DNA of 64,000 nt from CAIYPG01 sp903864555 (lineage in GTDB: Bacteria > Pseudomonadota > Gammaproteobacteria > Burkholderiales > SG8-39): the NCBI GenBank assembly GCA_947474715.1, contig CANJJT010000004.1, forward strand, positions 52,894 through 116,893, in the 5' to 3' direction. Positions 58,582 to 64,000 of this stretch are shown one piece after another. Within the stretch, counting starts at the first letter, position 1. Each line of letters opens with the position of its first letter. The notes under the pieces are model-generated. The model saw nothing but the letters and a program-made list of their open reading frames with translations, ran no database searches and had not been told where the DNA came from. The position numbers and the translations under genes were made by a program.

Positions 58582-59937
58582 ATGGACATACAGTTTCTCG
58601 GGGCAACCGGCACGGTGACCGGTTCACGCTATCTCTTTCGCAGTGGCTGGCGGCAGATTCTCGTGGATTGCGGGCTGTTCCAGGGTTACAAGCAACTGCG
58701 GCTGCGCAACTGGGCGCCGCTGCCCATCGATCCGGGCACCCTTGATGCGGTGCTGCTCACGCATGCCCACATCGACCACAGCGGCTACCTGCCGTTGCTG
58801 GTGCGCAACGGCTTCGCGGGCAAGATCTACTGCACCCGTTCCACCGCAGACCTGTGTCGCGTGCTCCTGCCCGACAGCGCCCACCTGCAGGAAGAAGAAG
58901 CCGTGTACGCCAACCGCAAGGGCTTCTCGAAGCACAAGCCGGCCATGCCGCTGTATACCGTGCAGGATGCCAAGCACTGCCTGAAACAGTTGAACACGGT
59001 GGACTACGACACGCCGATCGACCTGGGCGAGGGGTTGACCGCCACGCTGCTGCCCGCGGGCCACCTGCTGGGCGCAGCCATGGTCAGCCTGCGCGGTTCG
59101 CATGGATCGGTGCTGTTCTCCGGGGATGTGGGCCGGCCGCATGATGTGCTGATGAAGCCGCCGGCGCCGCTGCAGGCGCATGACTACCTGGTGGTGGAAT
59201 CCACCTATGGCAATCGCCTGCACCCGGCTGACGATGCCGCCGAGAAACTGGCCGACGTGGTCAATCGCACCGTGGCGCGTGGCGGCATCATCATCGTGCC
59301 GTCCTTCGCCGTGGGGCGCACCCAGGCCATGCTGTATCACCTGGGCAAGCTGCGCGAGCAGCGCCGCATACCGGAAATCCCCGTCTATGTGAACAGTCCC
59401 ATGGCCACCGAGGCGACGCGCATCTACATGGACCACCCCGGCGAGCACCGCCTGGACGCCGCCGAGTGCAAGGCGCTGTGCGCTTCGGCGCACTTCGTCC
59501 AGGGCATCGAGGAGTCGAAGTCCCTGAACGAGAAGAAGGGGCCCATGGTCATCATCGCCGGCAGTGGCATGGCCACCGGCGGCCGCGTGGTCCACCACCT
59601 CAAGGCCCATGTCTCCAACCCGGCCAACACCGTGCTCTTCACCGGCTTCCAGACTGGCGGCACACGCGGGGCTTCGATGGTGGCCGGGGTGTCCGAGATC
59701 AAGATCCACGGCGAGTACTTTCCGGTGCGCGCCGAAGTGGCGATGCTGGATACGCTGTCCGGGCATGCCGATGCCGCCGAACTGCTGGCGTGGCTGAAGA
59801 CCTGCCCCAAGCCCCCGCGCACCACCTTCATCACCCATGGCGAGCCCACCGCCGCTGACGCGCTGCGCCTGCGTATCGAGGAAGAACTGCACTGGCATTG
59901 CGTGGTGCCGGATTATCTGCAGGATGTGAAGCTCTGA
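58582..59937 (+). CDS. Beta-CASP metallo-beta-lactamase-fold nuclease (RNA-specific type)
   Basis: 451 residues. The metallo-beta-lactamase core has MDIQFLGATGTVTGSRYLF, the metal motif LTHAHIDHSGYLP, GHLLGAAMVSL and FSGDVGRP. The beta-CASP insertion follows (VVESTYGNR; IVPSFAVGRTQAMLYHL; MVIIAGSGMATGGRVVHHL), ending in a C-terminal histidine region (LSGHADAAELLAWL and ITHGEP). It resembles the CPSF73/YsH1-like bacterial RNases. It would cut or trim RNA in the cytoplasm. A weak FNR-like box upstream hints at low-oxygen expression. Confidence 0.93.
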   Translation: MDIQFLGATGTVTGSRYLFRSGWRQILVDCGLFQGYKQLRLRNWAPLPIDPGTLDAVLLTHAHIDHSGYLPLLVRNGFAGKIYCTRSTADLCRVLLPDSAHLQEEEAVYANRKGFSKHKPAMPLYTVQDAKHCLKQLNTVDYDTPIDLGEGLTATLLPAGHLLGAAMVSLRGSHGSVLFSGDVGRPHDVLMKPPAPLQAHDYLVVESTYGNRLHPADDAAEKLADVVNRTVARGGIIIVPSFAVGRTQAMLYHLGKLREQRRIPEIPVYVNSPMATEATRIYMDHPGEHRLDAAECKALCASAHFVQGIEESKSLNEKKGPMVIIAGSGMATGGRVVHHLKAHVSNPANTVLFTGFQTGGTRGASMVAGVSEIKIHGEYFPVRAEVAMLDTLSGHADAAELLAWLKTCPKPPRTTFITHGEPTAADALRLRIEEELHWHCVVPDYLQDVKL

Positions 59938-60067
59938 AGTGAGTCGGTCGGTAGTGGGTGATGAGCGTGACTGTTTTTGTCAATTGCCCCTACCTTGACC
60001 TTTCAAGCCGCGCTCCGTTACCAGAAGTCCATCTGCAAAGCCGCTAGTGTCCTGAATCGCTAATTCG
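59938..60067. other. Gap before the Bug relic
   Basis: 130 bases with no gene, RNA or regulatory structure that I can support. Confidence 0.4.
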
Positions 60068-60340
60068 ATGAATAAAAAAGACCGAGAATCGGTGTCGGGC
60101 TATTCCTGGTCGCAATGGAATGGCTACGTGGCCCCATCGAAAACACCCAGGCCCATCATTGAACGGCTGAATGCGGAACTGGTGAAGATTGCACGATCCG
60201 CTGAAAACGTGAAGAAATTGTCTGCTGACGGCGCCATACCGGTCGGTAGCTCTGCAGATGAATTCTCCAAGTTGATAGCGGCGGAATCCAACCAGTGGAG
60301 AAAGCTGATCCGGGATATTGGCTTGAAGATGGAAGACTGA
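60068..60340 (+). pseudogene. C-terminal remnant of a Bug/TctC solute-binding protein
   Basis: 90 residues aligning only with the last quarter of a Bug protein: GYSWSQWNGYVAPSKTPRPI matches the F-x-S-x-x-W-Y-G-V-x-A-P-x-x-T-P stretch near residue 250 of the intact proteins in this window, followed by IERLNAELVKIARSAENVK. The signal peptide and ligand domain are missing and no earlier reading frame continues it, so it cannot work as a receptor. It lies just upstream of an intact Bug gene, the likely sign of a duplicated and decayed pair. Confidence 0.8.
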
Positions 60341-60503
60341 TCCGAGTTGTCATTGTGCGGGTGTCTGCGTAGCTCAATTCCCCGCATCGATGCTGCACTG
60401 CCGCTTTCATCCCCGGCGGCAGGCGACGTATCATGACTGCGGCCGTCCACCAAAAGAATTCATCCATCACAGGACGGCCATCGACTGAACTGGAGGAGGC
60501 CTC

Positions 60504-61475
60504 ATGAAACAGATTGTGCTTTCCACGCTGGTGTCCATGCTGTGTGCCGGCACGGCCATGGCGCAGGGAACCTATCCGAGCAAACCCATTCGGCTGCTGA
60601 TTCCCTATGCACCGGGCGGCGGCAGCGACCTGGTGATCCGCCCGGTCATCCCGAAACTCAACGAGGCGCTCAAGACCCAGGTGCTGCTTGACAACCGCGG
60701 CGGCGGCTCCGGCGTGATCGCCAGCGAAGCGGCGGCGCGTGCCGCACCCGACGGCTACACGCTGCTGGTGGGCACCACGGGCACACTCACGCTCAACCCC
60801 ATCCTCTACACCAAGGTGCCCTACGACACCCTGCGCGACTTCGCGCCCATTACCATCTTTGCCCTGGCGCCCAACCTGCTGGTCGGGGCCAAGAACTTCG
60901 CCCCGCGCACCACCCAGGAAGTGATTGCCTACGCGAAGGCCAACCCCGGCAAGGTGAACTACGGCACGGCCGGCAGCCCGACGGCGGTGTTGTACCTGGA
61001 ACACATGAAGCAGCTCACCGGCGTGAACATGCAGCTCATCCCCTACAAGGGCACCGGCCCCAACTTCACCGCGCTGCTGTCAGGTGAGGTGGACATCAGC
61101 TTCGGTGCAGCCGGCGTGTTTACGGCTGCCATCAAGGACGGCCGGCTGAAGGCCTATGGTGTGGGCAGCCTGCAGCGCCTGCCTGCGCTGCCGGATATCC
61201 CCAGCCTGGCTGAGTCGGGCCTCTTGCCCGGGTTTGAATCAGCCTCCTGGTATGGCGTCGTCGCACCGGCCGCCACGCCCAAGCCCATCATCAACCAGTT
61301 GTACGGCGAGATGGCCAAGATCCTCAAATTCCCGGACATCGTCAGCCGCTACACCGCCGATGGCGCCTTCGCCGTGGGCAACCCGCCGGATGACTTCACC
61401 GAGCGCATCCGTAATGAGACCGCGCGCTGGGCGCAGATCTTCAAGTCGGCGGGGATGAAGCAGGAAGCCTTCTAG
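60504..61475 (+). CDS. Bug family tripartite tricarboxylate transporter substrate-binding protein (TctC-like)
   Basis: 323 residues, full length. A signal peptide (QIVLSTLVSMLCAGTAMAQG) is followed by TYPSKPIRLLIPYAPGGGSD, KVNYGTAGSPTAVLYLEHMK, LIPYKGTGPNFTALLSGEVD and ASWYGVVAPAATPKPIINQL. It is an orphan periplasmic carboxylate receptor with no TctA/TctB. TGGAGGAGGCC precedes the ATG. Confidence 0.94.
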   Translation: MKQIVLSTLVSMLCAGTAMAQGTYPSKPIRLLIPYAPGGGSDLVIRPVIPKLNEALKTQVLLDNRGGGSGVIASEAAARAAPDGYTLLVGTTGTLTLNPILYTKVPYDTLRDFAPITIFALAPNLLVGAKNFAPRTTQEVIAYAKANPGKVNYGTAGSPTAVLYLEHMKQLTGVNMQLIPYKGTGPNFTALLSGEVDISFGAAGVFTAAIKDGRLKAYGVGSLQRLPALPDIPSLAESGLLPGFESASWYGVVAPAATPKPIINQLYGEMAKILKFPDIVSRYTADGAFAVGNPPDDFTERIRNETARWAQIFKSAGMKQEAF

Positions 61476-61510
61476 TCGAAGGCCGGCCAACCAAAAAGGG
61501 GGGGGCGGTG

Positions 61511-61864
61511 TCACACCGGCATCGGTTCCCGGCCGGGCTGGAAGCACACCGGCTCCTCATCGAAGGCGATCCAGCCGAAGCGATCGCACAGGCTTTGCAC
61601 CAGCGCCGCGTGATCGACGCGCAGCGTGCCGCGCAGCGACAAGGTACGTTCTTCCAGTCGCGGCAGCAAGATTTCATACCAGTACCCCTCGAACTGCGCC
61701 TTGCCGAGCCCACCCGCGTCCCAGGTCACCCCGGGAAATGCCGCGGCCAGCGACTCGCGCAGGGCCGGGCTGTCCGTGAGGCTGGTGACGGCCGATTCAT
61801 CATCCAGGTCTTCGCTTTCCAGCGGCAGGCGGACGGGGTGGAAGAAGAGATAGGTGCGGGCCAT
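61511..61864 (-). CDS. Hypothetical protein
   Basis: 117 residues from MARTYLFFHPVRLPLESED; longer same-frame extensions run into low-complexity sequence. It is soluble, acidic, without a signal or membrane segment. Stretches such as WDAGGLGKAQFEGYWYEILL and LSLRGTLRVDHAALVQSLCD suggest a folded domain and an authentic protein. I do not recognise the family. It converges on the Bug gene. Confidence 0.6.
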   Translation of the reverse strand: MARTYLFFHPVRLPLESEDLDDESAVTSLTDSPALRESLAAAFPGVTWDAGGLGKAQFEGYWYEILLPRLEERTLSLRGTLRVDHAALVQSLCDRFGWIAFDEEPVCFQPGREPMPV

Positions 61865-61956
61865 GTGGGTGCTCGGGGTCAAGGTGGAGGGGGGGCAGCC
61901 GTTTTGCTGCGGGGGAACAGGGTACAGCGGATTGGGGGTGGACCCACTCTGGGTGG

Positions 61957-62241
61957 GTTGATTGGCACATCCCCCAAGTCGATGGCAAGGTCGATCGGGA
62001 GACACTCCCCCAGTTTGGCTGAGCCATGAAGCACTTGGGGATCGACATGATCGCGGCCTATTTGCCGCAGGCGCGGGGGCGCTCGGAACGCGCCTTAGGC
62101 ACGCATCAGGGGCGCTTGCCGCAGGAATTGGCACTGGCCGGTATCACCAGCATGGCCCAAGCCAACCCGTATCTGGCTCAGGTCTATCGGCCCGCATACA
62201 ACGTGTTCAGCGCTTTACCGCGAGCACCCCGTCGCCATTGA
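61957..62241 (+). pseudogene. Transposase C-terminal remnant (ISNCY-type integrase core)
   Basis: A short relic of a DDE transposase. HIPQVDGKVDRETLPQFG is interrupted by a TGA, then AMKHLGIDMIAAYLPQARGR continues with SERALGTHQGRLPQELALAG, the conserved A-Y-x-P-Q-A-R-G-R-S-E-R region of ISNCY-family transposases containing the last catalytic Glu. The N-terminal part and terminal repeats are not seen. The end overlaps the 3' end of the methyltransferase gene on the other strand. Confidence 0.8.
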
Positions 62242-63034
62242 AGCTGGTGGCAAAGCCGGCACGCTGAAGTCTTCGTGCCACTTCGGCCGGAACGTCGCGC
62301 CCGCTGGTGAGCTTGTTGGGGGTGCCGGTGTAATGAAAGAGCCGGCCCTTGTCCCTGATCACCCTGGACAATTGTTGATAAAACGCTTGAGAGTAGAGCT
62401 CGCCGGCAATGCCAAAGCGTGGCGGATCATGCAGGATCGCATCGATGGATCGATCTGCCAGCAGGCGGATACCTTCCACGATGTCTGTCTGCATCAGGCA
62501 GAGACGTTCATGCGGCTGCGGTGACCAGGGGTTGAGGCTGCGCAACCACATCACATCGGCATTCTTTTCATAGGAGAGCACCTTGCCCGCCTGCCTTTGC
62601 AGGCACCACGCGGCGAAATAGCCCAGCCCGCCGCAGGTGTCCAGGATCAGCTTGCCCTGGGGGCGGATCAGATCGACCTTTCGTTCGGCATCGGCATACG
62701 GCGAGACATGGGCGCTGGGCAGCATCTTGATGCCATCGATTTCGAATGTGGGTGGTCCGTGCCGGGTGGCAACCAGCTTCACCAGAGAGGTGGCAAAGCG
62801 CGCCACTGGCTGGAAAGTGCCGTCGATCCAGTGATAGATGCTGCGGTCCCGACAGGTCTCCAGATAGGGAAAGGATGCGCCCTGCCAGTGCCATGCTTCA
62901 GGGCTGATGGTGACTGTGGTGCTCGAACGGCCAAGGTCGAGAGAGCAAGTGAGCTCAGGCAAGCCGGTATGGGTTGCCTGCTGCAGGCTGTCGTGTAGCG
63001 GCAAGGTCAGTAAAGGGCCCATGGATTCCTTCAT
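62207..63034 (-). CDS. Class I SAM-dependent methyltransferase, spermidine-synthase-like
   Basis: 275 residues. A poorly conserved N-terminal beta domain (residues 25-110) precedes a Rossmann core: KLILDTCGGLGYFAAWC is motif I, VLSYEKNADVMWLRSLN is motif II, and IDAILHDPPRFGIAGELYSQ supplies a DPPR catalytic motif. It resembles COG2521-type predicted methyltransferases. The substrate is unknown. Its last codons overlap a transposase remnant on the opposite strand, so the native C-terminus may have been changed. It follows groEL with a terminator in between. Confidence 0.8.
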   Translation of the reverse strand: MKESMGPLLTLPLHDSLQQATHTGLPELTCSLDLGRSSTTVTISPEAWHWQGASFPYLETCRDRSIYHWIDGTFQPVARFATSLVKLVATRHGPPTFEIDGIKMLPSAHVSPYADAERKVDLIRPQGKLILDTCGGLGYFAAWCLQRQAGKVLSYEKNADVMWLRSLNPWSPQPHERLCLMQTDIVEGIRLLADRSIDAILHDPPRFGIAGELYSQAFYQQLSRVIRDKGRLFHYTGTPNKLTSGRDVPAEVARRLQRAGFATSFNGDGVLAVKR

Positions 63035-63040
63035 GCTGCA

Positions 63041-63069
63041 GAAACGAAAACGCCCCGCATCGCGGGGCG
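63041..63069 (-). terminator. Intrinsic terminator after groEL
   Basis: On the minus strand CGCCCCGC-GAT-GCGGGGCG forms an 8-bp stem followed by TTTTCGTTTC, 35 bases after the groEL stop. Confidence 0.88.
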
Positions 63070-63103
63070 CTTCGCAATTGACAATCGTTCCGACAGGCTG
63101 GAA

Positions 63104-64000
63104 TTACATGCCCATACCGCCCATGCCGCCCATACCGCCCATGCCGCCCATACCACCCATGTCGGGCATGCCGTCCTTCTTGTCTTCGGCGAGGTCTGCA
63201 ACGCCGCAGTCCGTGGTCAGAATGAGGCCGGCCACCGATGCAGCATTTTGCAGTGCCGTGCGGGTTACCTTGGTCGGATCGACCACGCCCATGTCGACCA
63301 GATCGCCGTAGCTGTCGGTCTGGGCATTGAAGCCGAAGTTGCCCTTGCCTTCGACCACCTTGTTCACCACCACTGAGGGTTCGGCCCCGGCATTGGCGAC
63401 AATCGCGCGCAACGGCTCTTCGATGGCACGATGGATGATCTTGATGCCGGCATCTTGGTCGTGGTTATCACCCTTGAGCTTGTCGATGGCGGAGCGTGCA
63501 CGCAGCAGCGCAACGCCGCCACCGGCCACGATGCCCTCTTCAACGGCGGCACGCGTTGCATGCAGCGCGTCTTCCACGCGGGCCTTCTTTTCCTTCATTT
63601 CGATTTCGGTTGCCGCACCGACCTTGACCAGGGCCACACCGCCGGCCAGCTTGGCCACGCGTTCCTGCAGCTTTTCCTTGTCGTAGTCCGAGGTGGTTTC
63701 CTCGATTTGCGCGCGAACGGTCTTCACCCGCGCTTCGATGGCCGCGGCCTGGCCGCCACCGTCGATGAGGGTGGTTTCTTCCTTGCTGATTTCGATGCGC
63801 TTGGCCTGGCCGAGCTCGGTGAGGGTGATTTTCTCCAGGGTGAGGCCGACTTCTTCGGCGATGACGACGCCACCGGTCAGGATGGCGATGTCTTCCAGCA
63901 TGGCCTTGCGGCGGTCGCCAAAGCCCGGAGCCTTGACGGCGCAGGTCTTCAGGATGCCACGCAGGTTGTTCACCACCAGGGTGGCGAGCGCCTCGCCTTC
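63104..64000 (-). CDS. groEL: 60-kDa chaperonin GroEL, C-terminal part (5' end outside window)
   Basis: 298 residues of GroEL; the N-terminal half lies beyond the right edge. The apical-domain end (VVNNLRGILKTCAVKAPGFG then DRRKAMLEDIAILTGG), the intermediate and equatorial parts (EIEMKEKKARVEDALHATRA; GIVAGGGVALLRA) and the C-terminal GGM repeat tail are intact. It folds proteins with GroES in the cytoplasm. The gene ends at a strong terminator. Confidence 0.97.
   Translation of the reverse strand, partial: EGEALATLVVNNLRGILKTCAVKAPGFGDRRKAMLEDIAILTGGVVIAEEVGLTLEKITLTELGQAKRIEISKEETTLIDGGGQAAAIEARVKTVRAQIEETTSDYDKEKLQERVAKLAGGVALVKVGAATEIEMKEKKARVEDALHATRAAVEEGIVAGGGVALLRARSAIDKLKGDNHDQDAGIKIIHRAIEEPLRAIVANAGAEPSVVVNKVVEGKGNFGFNAQTDSYGDLVDMGVVDPTKVTRTALQNAASVAGLILTTDCGVADLAEDKKDGMPDMGGMGGMGGMGGMGGMGM

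Noticed and set aside
58624..59898. 424-residue minus-strand frame opposite the beta-CASP nuclease
   Set aside because: It is antisense to a complete nuclease with all motifs, with no domain of its own.
59991..60006. CTTGACCTTTCAAG as an FNR box
   Set aside because: The spacing between TTGAC and TTCAA is two bases, not four.
63104..63170. Tandem Met-Gly-Gly codons as an unusual repeat
   Set aside because: This is the normal GGM tail of GroEL.

Overview
This 64 kb window is GC-rich chromosomal DNA from a betaproteobacterium, most like the Burkholderiales/Rhodocyclales group. The evidence is the Bug/TctC solute-binding proteins (two intact, one relic), a class I polyhydroxyalkanoate (PHA) operon with phaR, a ccoNOQP-ccoGHIS cytochrome oxidase cluster, a four-cysteine FNR, and recJ next to a COG4255-type gene. 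It looks like a facultative or microaerobic heterotroph that stores polyhydroxybutyrate and degrades organic acids through CoA thioesters. I saw no tRNA, rRNA, CRISPR array, phage or plasmid functions.

Region 1 (1-6.3 kb) is a CoA-thioester catabolic module: the end of an acyl-CoA ligase, a Bug protein, a decayed gene, a MaoC-type hydratase, an alpha-methylacyl-CoA racemase-like protein with its catalytic residues, a second CaiB/BaiF CoA-transferase and an SDR reductase. Region 2 (6.4-11.9 kb) is phaC-phaA-phaB1-phaB2-phaR with two tandem reductases. Region 3 (12-24.7 kb) is housekeeping: rimO, a TauD-like dioxygenase, an omega-aminotransferase, a glycine-zipper protein, lysS-prfB (with the programmed frameshift), dsbB, an exported methyltransferase, recJ and a lactate dehydrogenase.

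Region 4 (24.7-59.9 kb) is an island for life at low oxygen. It holds ccoI-ccoS-ompW-ccoNOQPG-fixH, three universal stress proteins, an NDP-forming acyl-CoA synthetase/GNAT fusion, a MgtC/DUF4010 protein, mlaC, a CheY-like regulator with fnr, a DksA/TraR protein, a ferric-reductase-like flavocytochrome, a monohaem cytochrome c, a thymidine/AMP phosphorylase-like enzyme with a PRPP-synthetase paralogue, a VOC protein, an FeS photolyase with its DUF2256 partner, an LLM oxidoreductase, a NarL-type two-component pair, hemN, a TauE/SafE-type membrane protein and a beta-CASP nuclease. Six good FNR/ANR boxes (TTGAY-N4-RTCAA) and one weak one lie in its intergenic regions, four of the good ones between divergent genes. 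This suggests that the fnr gene in the window controls its neighbours.

Three copies of a 320-380 bp compound palindromic repeat sit in gene-free gaps at 41.7, 47.7 and 57.5 kb. Region 5 (60-64 kb) has a Bug relic and an intact Bug gene, a small unknown gene, an interrupted transposase remnant, a methyltransferase and the C-terminal half of groEL, which runs off the right edge.
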